A stretch of DNA of 64,000 nucleotides. Source: Augochlora pura (taxonomy: Eukaryota; Arthropoda; Insecta; Hymenoptera; Halictidae). The stretch spans positions 6,216,046 to 6,280,045 of the forward strand of contig NC_135775.1 of the NCBI RefSeq assembly GCF_028453695.1, given 5' to 3'. Both the position numbers and the translations under genes were made by a program. Every line of letters starts with the position of its first letter. Within the stretch, counting starts at the first letter, position 1. Positions 24,809 through 36,246 of the stretch are shown piece by piece. The notes under the pieces were generated by a model that was given only the letters and a program-made list of their open reading frames with translations, was not told the DNA's origin and did no database searches.

Positions 24809-25391
24809 TACGAGTGCATAGATACCGCAGTTTAGCTTCGATACGTCGCACTATGGTTTATATTCCACAGCGATCTATACATATTTCGCGATCGCGGCTA
24901 GACAGCGGATATCTCTGCAAACAATTCTGAAGCAATTGGAATTCCATTCGTTCTTGCGTTCGTTAGAAAAATTCAACCGGAATACGACAGATTCTTACAC
25001 CCTGCGACGACCATTTTTGGTAATGCACTCCATGGAATCCGCAATTTGGCGACCCGTCCTAAATGTAATAAAAAGACAAAACTACGTAAAGAACGAATCG
25101 AAGCCGCGCGCAACCACGAGATCTTTTCACCGGTCATCCGCGTTTCGCCATGCCCCGTAAGGTGAACTCTTCGACACGCCACACTCATCAGTCACACATA
25201 CATGCATACAAGCGCGCGCGCTCGCGCGCGATACAGAGACACAAGATGACAGTCATACATCTTTATAGTTCACTACTGTTAACTCGGCCTTAAACAAAAT
25301 GACGTAAACTGCCTCAAATTATTTAATATATTAACGAGCTAGCGCCCTCGCTACTTTGACTGACACACAAAGCCTAATCTCCTGTATGATC

Positions 25392-25392
<1 letters not shown>

Positions 25393-25425
<33 letters not shown>

Positions 25426-25558
25426 ATTACTATTATTGTAATTAACGATCGCGGCGAGTAAACGCGGCCGCGTAAGCGATTGCGATTGCATGAGCGGATA
25501 GAGAACGTGTGAGAGACGTGTGCGTGTTATGCGAGTGACAGAGAGACAAAGGGAGGTA

Positions 25559-25596
<38 letters not shown>
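25393..25596. repeat. TA tract then GA tract
   Basis: (TA)n at about 25393-25425 and (GA)n at 25560-25596, with CpG-rich sequence between and after, and a GT/GC tract at 25780-25803. Confidence 0.8.
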
Positions 25597-25598
<2 letters not shown>

Positions 25599-26589
25599 TG
25601 AGTTGAGAAAAAAAAGAAGGAAAAGGATGCGTGTGTAGATAACGATCGATCGGAAAGAGCGTGTAGCGTAGAGAGAGAGCGGAAAAAGTATAGAGGCGCA
25701 GCGCGTTGTAGCGCATTCCTAAACGAAAACTATTCGCGCGAGAGCATCGACGTGTGCGTGCGTGCGTTCCGCGCGAGTGTGTGTGTGCGCGCGCGCGCGC
25801 GCTCGTTCCGCGTGTACGTGTGTATGCGTGTGTGCCTGTTCGACGCTGGTGTTAGAGTAGGATGCGTATAGAGCGTATATCGATCCGAGGCCCGGTAACG
25901 TTAACTCCTCGTTTATCGCGATATAGGATTTATCGGCTGGAAGGAAGAGAAACGTTCTTCTCTCGCCGGGCCGGAGGAGGACAACCATGCGGAGGGTTGA
26001 AACGAGAGAGGCCGTACGGAGAGACGAGGGGGTGTGGGCGGTGAATAAGAGAGAGAACGTGTTACGAAATTATTTTTTTCGTTCGATGGACATTCCGAGA
26101 CGTTCGAAATATTATAAGAAAATAGGGTTCGCTTAATTCGGTGGCAGATCGGTCGCGTTCGGCTGCGGTGATCGGCTTCCCCATGCTTTCTCGATATGCT
26201 TTAGAATCTCGCAGAAATATTTTCACTCTCTAATCATTCGAAACGTTGAACGAAAGAAGGGCGATACCATCGGTACCAGACAGCGCGTATCGTCGTATGC
26301 CGGCGTCGCAAAGAAACGGCACAAAAGGAGAGTCAAAATCGATCCTCGCCGTATAGAAGACCGATCCACGATCGACCTTCAAACTCTTCGAATTGTAGAG
26401 AGGGACAGGCCAGGTGAATAGACAGACTGCTAATAAAAAGAGGCAGCGTAAAATTAACAGAATACATTTCCAGGGGCCTTTTTAACACGACCGGGGCAGG
26501 ACGGCGAATCTTTACACCGAACAGACGCTTTCGCGCAACGTGAACGGCCGGCCGATGAATACGTAAAGCAAATCCTCTGCAATCGTTTC

Positions 26590-26695
26590 TTATCTTGTGT
26601 ACAAAAATGAGCAATTTGGGAGAAATGAATACGATTCGGGTCTTGCGTTTATTTTTATAGTCGCCGATTGTCAGAATATACCACCCTACAGTATA
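26590..26695. mobile_element. M1-family fragment
   Basis: The stretch shares TTTTTATAGTCGCCGATTGTCAG with the centre of the copy at 62296, and CTTGTGTACAAAAATGAGCAATT with its sub-terminal block. One end is missing. Confidence 0.5.
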
Positions 26696-27339
26696 ATTAA
26701 TTATTTTTTGCAACAACGAGTGATCTAGGGCAACATTGAAAGAATCTCGAACCGATTCTTAACTCTGCGAAAGCACTATTATTTCAGATTCTAATTTGCT
26801 TGCTTCAACTTTTATCCAGCACCAGGAGCCATATCTTGTCATCAACAAATTATAGGCGGGTTACTGTTTGTTCTTCAGATAAATCGAAAGCTTACGTAGC
26901 TTACGCCGACGAATGTTAAATCAACGGTGAACGACCTGATCCAACCAACAGGTAGTAAGACCGGATTTAAATTCCGCGGCTGCACTAAGGAAATTCTACC
27001 TTTTGGTAACAGCTGAATAAACGAACTCCTAGCCATTGTTCTTCCTGTGGAAGGACTAGCCTTACCCCACGGTCTATCTAAAGTATTCTCTGTTCCACGC
27101 TCGTCAGAGTTCTCTTGGACAGCTCCTCGGTGTTTCGTCAATCGGAATGTCACGGATACGGAAAATCTCTATCATGTCCTTAAACTATGGTTTTTCGTTG
27201 CCGATCCGCAAACAGAGAGGCACCAGAACACCGTTAGCCACTCCTTATTGAAAGGAGTCGTTTCCTGGTTTCTACCTCTCGAAGGTGAGGTTGGACTTTG
27301 GAGATCAATAATTATAGACAGTGGATTTTAGTAATGGTA

Positions 27340-27489
27340 AAGAGAAAGAGAGAGAGGCAGAGAGAGAGAGAGAGAGAGAGAGATCGTTGTCGTGACTGCC
27401 GCGACATACCTAACGACGAGATGCTTCGGATAAGCGAGAAGAACGCCTGGAGGTAGTGGAGACGCGTCACTGGGCAAAAGTGTACGTCT

Positions 27490-27540
<51 letters not shown>
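27340..27540. repeat. GA and GT/GA microsatellites
   Basis: (GA)n at about 27356-27384 and (GT)5(GA)n at about 27492-27538. Confidence 0.85.
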
Positions 27541-27854
27541 AAAGTTAAGGAGAGACGAGTTTAGAAGAAAGATTTAGTTTTGGCAGGCTCGGAGAGGCGT
27601 TCAAGCCGTGCCGAGACGAGGGATGACAATACTGGAGCATACGGGTCCTCCGGAGGCCGGGCGAGCGGATCGCGAGAGGCTGAGGGTCTTTGAGCTGTTC
27701 TCGGGCAAGCGGGAAGATTTTGGGATAGATCGCAGGGAACAGCTAGAACCTCCGGGTTAGCCCGGGACAGCTCAAAGTTCCTCGAGCTTCGATGGACACG
27801 AATTTCTCAACTTAATTGCAGCCAACATTTTTTGTTAGATCTGAACGTGGCTGA

Positions 27855-27932
27855 TTTAACGTGAATTTAATTTACCCTAATTTAACGTGAATTTAATTCA
27901 TCCTAATTTAACGTGAATTTAATCTATCCCAA
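27855..27932. repeat. tandem repeat, 27-base unit
   Basis: Three units of TTTAACGTGAATTTAAT followed by a variable YACCCTAA-like segment. Confidence 0.8.
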
Positions 27933-28482
27933 TATAATGTCCTTTTAATCGACTTAATTTATGGCATCGTTCGCAGTTCCGAGGGACTGATAATAAAACG
28001 TTCGACCAAATTCGAAAGGAAATTTTTGATTTATTACATTCTTTGTAACGAACCAGGATTATCATAATCATTTTATTGCGACGGCAACGCCGAAAGTCGC
28101 GCATACCTCGCCGTTTTTTTACAAGGATTAGGCAGCATATACCTGAAGGATTCGTCTCAGTGACCGATCTGGCTAAGTATTTTATTACTGTCCGGCAACT
28201 TCGACTCCGACGGATGGACAATAAGCGCGACAGACCCATCGGAGCGGCGAACGGAAGTACATGTATAAATTACGCCATTGACGACCGCAGGTAATACGAA
28301 ATAGAACTACCTGTCAGTTTCCCGCTCCCCTCGGTCTCTGTACTTCTTCCGACACGCCCACGCCCAATTGAAAATTGCTTCATTCCTGCGCCGAAAGCCA
28401 CCCCTAACCAATGACGAAAAAAAACTCGGCCTGACGTCGGACAGAACACGACGAGAGACAGACAGACGAACATAAATCAAAA

Positions 28483-28941
28483 TTACGGCAACGTGACGAC
28501 GCCGTTCTTGCACGCGAGGCGCACAACTGGCCGGCCTTGAAATCGCAAATCATTTGTGTCATTGGGCAATAAAGTGTTACATAGATCAGAATCTCGGTGT
28601 ATTTTGCACACGCAATTAAGGTGTTTGTATGGCTCGGTTCGATTGCGATTGAAACGGTTCTTTTCCTTATGCTCGTTGCCAATGTAGGATCCAGTCGACA
28701 AAGCCCCACCGATCAGTCCCCGGCTAATTAACCTGCCTAAACCGCTCGATGGTAGCATCACCCCGCAATCGAACAATGCGCGTAAAAAACCGGAACCGTC
28801 GGATGAGGGAGAGTTGGCAAATAGGTCTGAGATGTTAGCCCCGGCATTTTTTGGCTTCTGCCTTGACCGTCTGTCGGATGTCATTAATCCTGCTTTGCTA
28901 AATAATCGGACACTAACGAAGCTACCGGAACGCAAAAGCAT
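28483..28941 (-). CDS. hypothetical ORF, 152 codons
   Basis: I do not recognise this ORF. It begins with ATG and an amphipathic, basic leader (MLLRSGSFVSVRLFSK) like a mitochondrial presequence, then a Ser-rich region and a Gly/Leu-rich weakly hydrophobic stretch (GLGRLISRGLIGGALSTGS). Four cysteines follow in the last third. No intron borders or neighbouring exons were recognised. It stands alone between GA-rich DNA and a TTAA-type MITE at 28978. It could be a chance ORF, a single-exon gene or another viral remnant. Confidence 0.25.
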   Translation of the reverse strand: MLLRSGSFVSVRLFSKAGLMTSDRRSRQKPKNAGANISDLFANSPSSDGSGFLRALFDCGVMLPSSGLGRLISRGLIGGALSTGSYIGNEHKEKNRFNRNRTEPYKHLNCVCKIHRDSDLCNTLLPNDTNDLRFQGRPVVRLACKNGVVTLP

Positions 28942-28977
28942 TGTAATGATATTGTTGTAACCTCTGTTGGTTATATA

Positions 28978-29226
28978 TTAACCCTTTGTGCTCGAGTGGT
29001 GACTATGGGACATCATTAAGATTGTTCCATCACGTTCCAAGATCATTTTTGTACCAACAAAATTTCGATTCAAAAAATTGTTATATAGTAAAACAGTCGG
29101 CACGAGTCGCCGAAATCAATTTTCTATGCATAAAAGTGCACTTTGTTACATAGAATGGAAATACTATGGAGCCAGAAAAATTATTTCAGATTTCCAGTGA
29201 AAATGGCTTCGAGTGCAAAGGGTTAA
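28978..29226. mobile_element. TTAA-type MITE, family P1
   Basis: It is bordered by TTAACCCTTTGTGCTCGAGT and TTCGAGTGCAAAGGGTTAA. It is the same 249-base length as the copy at 24560 but in reverse orientation. Confidence 0.78.
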
Positions 29227-29729
29227 AAAATTTCTCCTCCCTTGGTGTCCTCCCATTGGACCACGAGATACATCACAACATCCTAAACTTTTCCAATTAC
29301 TTTCAATTCAATTTCCAATTCGGCAACTACCGAGCGGCTATAACACAGATAGATCCTACAGTTACGTAAGAGCACAGTTCTTTTCGAGCTGCGTGTGAAG
29401 CACGTGATATTTCATTAATATTGTTGCCGGTGAACCGAGATTTCCAGATGTCTGCGAAATTTGTCGAAGGATATTTCTTTGTTGGGCACCGCGCGGCGGG
29501 GTTGTCCCTAAAATCAAAATAAGAACATAAAACCTAGTTTCGTTAATTATCCTATTAAAGCAGTCGAATCGGCCATACAGCTTCCGTACGCCATATGGAA
29601 AACGCCGCGAGTCCCAGCCATATGTTGCGCGGCCCGTTCTTCTATACTTCAGCATCTTGGTTCTCTTCGTCGAGCAATTTCAGCGAGTCTTTTTATCCGA
29701 ACATTGTCGCAGGACCCCTCGCGCGTTCA

Positions 29730-29790
29730 GGATTCGGGTACGGTGACTGATACGGGTTCGGGTACGAGATCGGGTACGGGTCCGGGTCCT
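29730..29790. repeat. GGGTACGG-type minisatellite
   Basis: CGGGTACGGTG, CGGGTTCGGGTACGAGAT and CGGGTACGGGTCCGGGTCC form a short G-rich array. Confidence 0.6.
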
Positions 29791-29964
29791 TTCCTCTCTC
29801 TCTCTCCCTCTCTCTCGCTGTTCTCCTCTCGGCAGGAGCTTTCGGCATTACGGTGCTCTGAAACGACGACCCAGTGGTGGTAGCGGCGTTAGTCGTGTAT
29901 TATACGGCCACGAGGAATATACAGGACAATAAGGATCGCGTAGCTGGTCGAACACGATCCATAT

Positions 29965-30293
29965 ACCCTGGTGCGGAGAAGAGGAGAGAGAGAGCGAGAG
30001 AGAGAGAGAGAAAGCGATTGGGGCAGGCAAGAGAACGAGAGAGACGCGGAGAGCGAAAGAAAGAGAGTTAATCGAGAAACGGACCGAACTCCTACGGCTT
30101 TTATGGCTCCGCTCGTAAAGATATACCCAAGGCTTTTTCTGTAGAACTCGGGACCCCTCCGAGAGCACCCGAGTCCAGGGCACACTGGGGCAGAAACGAC
30201 GAGAGTTGGGTAGACGGCCGGGCGAGAGGGCGGGTAGGCCAGGTACGTACGAGCGGTTTAAAGTTTAAGCTCGCTCTCTTTCTCTTGCTCTCG

Positions 30294-30324
<31 letters not shown>

Positions 30325-30340
30325 TCTCTCGCTCTCTAGT
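29965..30340. repeat. GA tract and CT tract in CpG-rich DNA
   Basis: Interrupted (GA)n from 29978 to 30065 and (CT)n from 30274 to 30340. The many listed open frames here are low-complexity Arg/Glu or Ser/Leu strings. Confidence 0.8.
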
Positions 30341-31376
30341 TCTCCTCGTCTCTCGGTCTTCCTCGAGAAGGAGAACCTGCCGAGAACGAAAAGTATGTTC
30401 GCCAGCCGTGCGGCAGGTAGTTGCCGCAAACCACCGGCCAAGTATAAAGCGACCTGCAGCCATTTTTGATCCGTTGATCGTCCTCGGGCCGACTCGGGCC
30501 GTCCAGGCCCAGGCCCCGAATTATACAATGTGCTTGACCGTGGGTGGACCTTCTTCCTCCGAGTCTCCTCCCCCTCCCTCCCGAACGCGAATTTTTCTTT
30601 AATCGCCTCTCTGCCTCTCTCTCTCCCTCTCTCTCTCTTGCTCTCATCTTTCTCTCTCTTTCTTTTACCCTTCATAGCGAACGATCCCCCTCGCGGCTCT
30701 CCGTGAAGGGCTGCGGGACCCTCTCTTCTGCCCGATTGAAAAGCTAAGCCCAAGAACAAGCACCTAACAATGACCCGGTTCCTCTGACGCCGCTGAATTG
30801 CACGACAGAGAGCGCGGGGACACAGAGAGAGATTCGGCAAATATGGCCACGCCGTTTCGCGCAATTCTTTGTACGCGCCTCGGCGCACACCCGTTTAGGT
30901 TGCCTAGCGCGACGCTGCCCGCTGCCGATTCTTCGCCCCCCTTTTCGTCGCCGGTCCCGGTTACCAGACTGTATTCTTTCGGACGGTCTTTCCGGGCCTT
31001 CGTCTCCACCCTGACTTCTCGGTGCAGCTGGAAAGAGAATTTTCGGATTCTGCGAGAGCGGAAGTCAGGTTTGCACCTTGTTGTTGGAATGGTCCGATGG
31101 TCTCGTTGCAGAGATACTTCGTGGAATACGGTTGCTTGGAAAATTGCTATAACAGGAGCAACTTTGGACAGGTGGAGAGCATGTGATAGCTTCATTCCTT
31201 CACAAATGATTCCAATGAAATTGTTTTCATGGAAATGTAATTGTTTTCACGGAACTGCAATTATTTTCTGCGGTTATTATGACAGATCTGCTGTTCAAGG
31301 AATTTCTATTAATTAGACAAAAATTTATATTCGTCTTCCATTCGGTTTTCTTAGCGTCGAGTAACGTACGCGATAT

Positions 31377-32209
31377 CGCGAGCAGATTTATAGCTGAAAG
31401 TACTATTTCGACAACATATCCAGATTCTCGAGTCACATATGTTGGGTACATTGCCGCCGCAAACGTGGGCCTTTCTCCGAGAAGAGTTGAATTACCAGTT
31501 AGTTGTTCAGCTGGTGTCAGACTCTCAAGATTATTGAAGTCGCGGATGTCTCTGACGGTCTTCATTTTAGCATGATAGTTAGCAGAGGCTCGTTTATGCA
31601 TAGATCATCTACACGCATGTTGCATTGCTTTTTACACATTAACTGTGCTTTTTGATCTCGTACTGTCAAAAGAAATTGGGTTTGGAAACTTCGGCGTTTT
31701 CTTTTTTGCAAGAAGAACGATCTTGGCTTGGACGGATTCAAGATCATCGGAAAGAGATATATTATTATACTTGAGACATATTATCATACTTGAGACGTAT
31801 TATTATAGTAGAGACGTATTATTATAGTAGAAAACGCATTACTTCCTCCGCGTTCGCGAGCACAGGATTGTTTGCGCTCCTCCCCGAATTGCACTTGGCG
31901 GAACGCGCATATAAAACCGCATAAATGCTTCTGCATACTTCCTGCCAACCTCGTCTATCTGCAACTTGATATTGTTCAAAGCAGGTCTGAAAAACGAAAT
32001 ATGAAATAGTTCCAAATTCAATGCTACCAGCGATAAAGCACAGTGTTATCGCTTTCGAAGTGTTGGTACATTCCAGCCGATCTAACTCCGCCTTTTACTC
32101 CGGGTAGTAGTTTGTTTAATAATTCTTTGGAACGTATGCTTTGAGTTATGCTACTTTGTTCGGTACGGTGTTTTTCGACTGCGAGCCTCTTGGTAGCTTT
32201 CGCATCCAC
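31377..32209 (-). pseudogene. putative viral nucleoprotein remnant, copy 1
   Basis: Minus-strand pieces from 32209 to about 31377 lie in changing frames. They include SIRSKELLNKLLPGVKGG (32209-32024), LQIDEVGRKYAEAFMRFYM (in 32021-31839) and, at 31550-31425, NNLESLTPAEQ with LLGERPTFAAAMYPTYVTR. The last block is clearly paralogous to copy 2 at 33811-33939, which shows a repeated coding family rather than chance. A helical, Gln/Lys-rich intronless protein near chuvirus-like G suggests a mononegavirus or jingchuvirus nucleoprotein. That assignment is inference without a search. A 20-base AT-rich tandem repeat (31757-31830) interrupts it. Stops and frameshifts make it non-functional. Confidence 0.5.
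31757..31830. repeat. tandem repeat, about 20-base unit
   Basis: Four units of TATTATTATAGTAGAGACG or close variants, within the nucleoprotein-like remnant. Confidence 0.75.
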
Positions 32210-33635
32210 GAGAACTCTTTGACGAGCCTTTCCGGTCGCTCGAGGCTCTCGAGTGCTCTAGCGTCAAGTTGACGCATCGGTCCCGCAGTTGTATCTTCTT
32301 TTGCTGGTCCGCGCATTGCTTTGGTATATTTTCGATAGATACTGATTACATTATCGATAGGGCCGTGGATGCTGCTATCCTAACGCGACCTCTTAAATTT
32401 AATTTGTACAGTTATTCGGAATAGTTGTCGCTGGGTACATTGCGACGTTCTTATGACCTATGAGAATGAGGATGGTCACGCTAGAATAGTGAATTATGAT
32501 TATTTATTTAATCCTTGCCGACTAAGCTTAGGATGAGTTTCAGGTTACATCTTTACCTTGCCACTGTATAATGAACTACAATTACATAGATTCTCATCAT
32601 TTTTTATTATTTACGGAAAGAACTAATAGTAGAAGAATTACTAAATTAATTATTAAATTAATTACAATTAAATTGACTTGATTAATAGATGCAGAAAACC
32701 TGAGATATAATTAAAAATTAATTTTTGCTCCTAACACGCGTGTTTATCGTTAAGTTTGCATAACTAACAAAAAATTTCGTTCGACGGCAAATATCTAAAA
32801 TGAAAATCGAGATAAATATCTAAAATGAAATCGAGTTTCCAAAAATTGTAGTTCGGAGTAAATTGCCGCAAAATCTCCGCGGTGCTTCTTAACGAGGTTG
32901 CGCGTTACGGTCGACCAACGCAGTCGAAAATCCTTCGACTAATTTGTCTTTCGAAGAGGCTCTCCGGGTTCTCTGAAGGAATCCACCGGGTCGGAACACA
33001 GTTTGCTCTGTCGCGGCTTCTCGTCGTGAACCGCGCATCGCGACGGAACCTAATTCCTTTTTCCACAATCCCTTCACGAACGTCGAGCGTGGTCGAGCGA
33101 AGCCTTAAGTGCTTCGTCATCGAAGCCTGCCGACCGTCCCCGGCCCGATCTTGCGGCACGGAATTTCAGAAAATAGCCTTCGACGTTTCCACGGCGTACT
33201 TTCCAACGTGCAGCTCCGATGCGCGCCGGTCAAAATCGAAGAAATTGCACGGAAAACCTGCGCGACCCTCTGTGCCAGCCATTGGAATCGATCTCCTTTT
33301 TGCCGAATTGGCCGGGAACAACTTTGTCTTCTTTTTTTCTCTCGGAGAGAAACTATTGGTGGCTCAGGTTGTCTTCGGATTTGAAATGTAATATTTGGAC
33401 CTGAAACGTAATATTTAAATTTAAAACATAGTTGTTTCGTAAGGTGACGGAATATCGTGCTGCAGTAAATTCTCTAAAATTGTCGCTCAGCTTGTAAACA
33501 AATATCGATGATTTGCGGCACATTTTCATAATTGTCTACAATCGACAACTGCATCACTACGGCATTGTACCAAACGCGTACGTGCAATCCGGTCTTACAA
33601 GCCGGATCAACCAACAAACGCGTATACATATTTTT

Positions 33636-33712
33636 GTGGTGCCGAAACCCGGGAATCGAACCCGGACCCTCTACTTTCGATAGCAGTGCTCTATCCATTA
33701 AGCTAGGGGAGA
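33636..33712 (-). tRNA. tRNA-like sequence with A and B boxes (pseudo-tRNA or SINE head)
   Basis: On the minus strand an A-box match (TAGCTTAATGG, plus positions 33695-33705) is followed about 33 bases later by a perfect B box (GGTTCGATTCC, 33652-33662) within a T-arm of stem CCGGG/CCCGG. A D-arm and an anticodon-like stem with a TCGA-containing loop can be drawn. The 3' end carries an encoded ACCA. The acceptor arms do not pair, so a functional tRNA is unlikely. It could be a decayed tRNA or the head of a tRNA-derived SINE. It lies just inside the left copy of the 60-base inverted repeat. Confidence 0.4.
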
Positions 33713-33780
33713 TGCGCTCTTACGCAGATGCCATTGTTATCAAGTAGAAGCGTAAACCATGTTCTTCGCCGCACGATAAC

Positions 33781-34451
33781 TCAAGGAAGCGACTTGAGTA
33801 TACATACGCGTGGGTCTCGAGTAACGTATGCAGGATACATAGCGGCAGTTGACGTTGGCCGCTCACCGAGTAAGCATAACGTTCCTGACAGTTGTTCAGC
33901 AGTCGCGAGGTGTTCTAAATTCTCAAAGTCCTGGATGTCACCATCAACGCGCGTCCTTCGTTGGTAATCTTGCAACGTTTCATTTTCAAAGCGGTCTGAT
34001 ACCCGCATCCCGGTCTGATTATTCGAAGTTAACTGCGATTTGGACCCTTCTGCATCGAAGGAAACTGGATCCGTAAAAAATTTTGGAAAATCAATTTTGG
34101 GACGGATATCATCAAAATCGACAATAAATCTTCCTCTTCATAGTCGGCAGGTATAACTTCGTCTGGATTTAGGAGCAAGAGGTTCTGCCATTGTGCTCCA
34201 GGTATTGGGTTATTGTTGTAAAACCGTCTTCTAATTTCTAACGGAGTGGCGGGATTAGCCAATGCCTCGACAGTTTTTCGTAGATTTGTGAACGTCTTAT
34301 CGTACGTCTTATCGTATACCTTCGCATTGCCTACAGCGTTTATGCTTCTACTTATTTGGTCCGGGACAACGACACGCGATTTACATAGCTGCTCGAATTT
34401 TGCAGAATTTCTCAGTTCTAAGAAGTCGTCGTGATGTTTGTAAGTAATCAT
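33781..34451 (-). pseudogene. putative viral nucleoprotein remnant, copy 2
   Basis: A 140-codon open frame (34451-34029) begins MITYKHHDDFLELRN and includes FTNLRKTVEALANPA and NPIPGAQWQNLLLLNPDEV. After a stop and frame change it continues at 34008-33781 with FENLEHLATAEQ and LLGERPTSTAAMYPAYVTR, paralogous to copy 1. The remnant lies between two inverted copies of a 60-base sequence (33549-33608 and 34460-34523). Those in turn interrupt a Tc1/mariner-like MITE. The nucleoprotein label rests on context and on the sequence being a multicopy, intronless, mostly helical protein. Confidence 0.5.
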
Positions 34452-35084
34452 TGTCGCAGCTCGGTTGATCCGGCTTGTAAGACCGGATTGTATGTACGCG
34501 TTTGGTACAATGCCGTAGTGATACAGACGCTTGGTTGCTTCTATTTACACTGTATTTACAACACTGTACGTATTTACAACACGTATGACTGTTACTTTTG
34601 ATCTTAGAATGAATTCGTTATGTATGATTGTTCCTATTGCCGGTCAATTCGCATGTTTATGACTTAATGACTAAAGGGATAGCTGGGCACTTTCGACCTT
34701 CGGTGTTGCCGTCGCAACAAACCCTTTTCGCAAATTGTCAATTTTTGTTCACAAGCTGAGGAACAATTGGGCAGAATTTACGGTAAATAAAAGAGAATAT
34801 AAGCTCTTGAAACACCGAAGCTGAATAAGTTGCTTCTTCTGGAGTGAAAATCCTGTACGTCTTTTGTGCATGACTCACGTGTGAATAGAAGAACGCTATG
34901 CTTTAGTGCCTTTCGAGCGGTACAACAGCGTGCTAAGGTCTTCAAAGCATTCTTACGATTTAGCTCGTTACGTTACACTCTATGTATATTAATTTGTAAC
35001 AAAAGAGTCTGCTCGCAGTTTCGTACCTATCCGCTTACACCGGTTACGGTTTGGAAAATTGAAGGATTTATAATTAATTACCCT

Positions 35085-35475
35085 TATTAAGTTCTCGGTT
35101 ATTCAATTATTTACCAGCAAAATAATAAAAATAAAAGAAATGTGAAGAAAAAGAAAAAGGTTGGGATTCTAGATTTTCAATAGATTTAGAAATATTTATG
35201 GTTCCTTTCTTCGCTAGGATCGTTCCGTTAATAGTGATAAATCGAAGGTTTCCGGCTCCCAATCGTTCCACGACGGGTCATCCGCCTCCGCTGGAGGGGA
35301 TGTGTCCAGTATTGTATTTGTTTGTAACGACTGCTCGGCTAATTGTCGTCCGATTTCAATTAGTCGTCTTTGGTAATTAACCTCTCGCCGCCCCCCTTAC
35401 GGCCTTTTTCTTAATGATGATTAGACCTTTCGTCTATATTTAACAATCATTTAATTACTAAATTCGTCGGGAGGA
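35085..35475. repeat. dispersed repeat D1, copy 2
   Basis: This is collinear with 6568-6960, sharing GGTTGGGATTCTAGATTT-like, CGACTGCTCGGC and GACCTTTC blocks. The copies differ by many substitutions and small indels, so the duplication is old. Confidence 0.65.
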
Positions 35476-35793
35476 GGTTCCACTATGTTATTATTTATCT
35501 TGCGTAGCTGGAGAAGAATGGTCTCTAGTAATAGCACACTGGGACCTTTGGTGATCGTTTCGTAATAGCGCACCGGGATGGTTGATGGTCGCTGAATAAA
35601 AAAGAAGTATTAGTTGACGGCCCGATCTTCAATAGTAAAACAACCAAAAAACAACCACTAAGGCTATATCGCAAATTTTAAGGCTTGAATTTAATTTTGA
35701 ACGAGGAGCTTTTATTAACAGCGTAATATTGGTTAGAACAATAAATCACGCATTGGGTTTTACAATAAGTATACATGCAATATCTTAGTAATA

Positions 35794-35927
35794 TTAACAC
35801 TTTGCACTCGAAGCCATTTTAATTGTAAATCTAAAATTTTAATTGTAAAAGTATAGAAATTATCTTGAGACACGATAGAACAATTTTAGTGGTGCCTCAG
35901 AGTCACCACTCGAGTACAAAGGGTTAA
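35794..35927. mobile_element. TTAA-type MITE, family P1, internally deleted
   Basis: TTAACACTTTGCACTCGAAG at the left and CTCGAGTACAAAGGGTTAA at the right flank only 134 bases, about half the full length. Confidence 0.72.
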
Positions 35928-36246
35928 CGCTGTTGAATCTCAACCGGCACTATGTTCACCATTAATTTTTCAAACATCTCTCAGCTATTATTTATGAGCA
36001 GCTAACTGCTTGGCTTGTTCTCCCTGCATCCCCATCTCTGTTTTTTTATAGAGTCAGTATTCAAGGGGTAGGGGTATACTCGTGAGACCGAGTCCCATTC
36101 ACTCGACCCCCACATATAGGCGGAAATTACCGGATTCGGATGTGCCTTAGTCGCGAGACGTGACATACCATCGGCTTGTAATTATATTACCAACCGATGA
36201 ATTTACGAAGTTTATGCGCGTCCTCGGGAGCGAAGTATTACAGCGA

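Larger units (their letters stand above)
17260..28480. other. gene-free stretch with repeats and CpG-rich blocks
   Basis: It holds the ATT microsatellite, a gap, two TTAA-type MITEs, mariner-end fragments and several GA/CT tracts. No coding exon could be supported on either strand. Confidence 0.55.
33549..34523. repeat. 60-base inverted repeat bracketing tRNA-like and nucleoprotein-like sequence
   Basis: 33549-33608 and 34460-34523 are inverted copies with only two or three differences, sharing GTACAATGCCGTAGTGAT and CCGGCTTGTAAGACCGG. They bracket the tRNA-like sequence and copy 2 of the nucleoprotein-like remnant. Confidence 0.8.
33461..34785. mobile_element. Tc1/mariner-like MITE (family M1) split by a 1.2-kb insertion
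   Basis: The left end (33461-33545) and right end (about 34733-34785) are inverted copies of the same terminus, with the AGTAAATTCTCT end and the CAGCTTGT.AACAAA sub-terminal block. The left part also has the central segment seen in the intact copy at 62296. The bracketed nucleoprotein-like segment and 200 bases of unrelated sequence lie inside. Confidence 0.65.

Noticed and set aside
25393..25428. TA-rich tract as a TATA promoter
   Set aside because: It is a dinucleotide microsatellite without an initiator or gene downstream.
30100..31316. Overlapping long ORFs (up to 207 codons) in 30.1-31.3 kb
   Set aside because: CpG- and CT-rich composition keeps several frames open; no splice sites, domains or sensible protein.
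33636..33665. TGGTGCCGAAACCCGGGA as a retroelement primer-binding site
   Set aside because: The match continues into the T-loop and A box of a tRNA-like sequence, and there is no LTR upstream.
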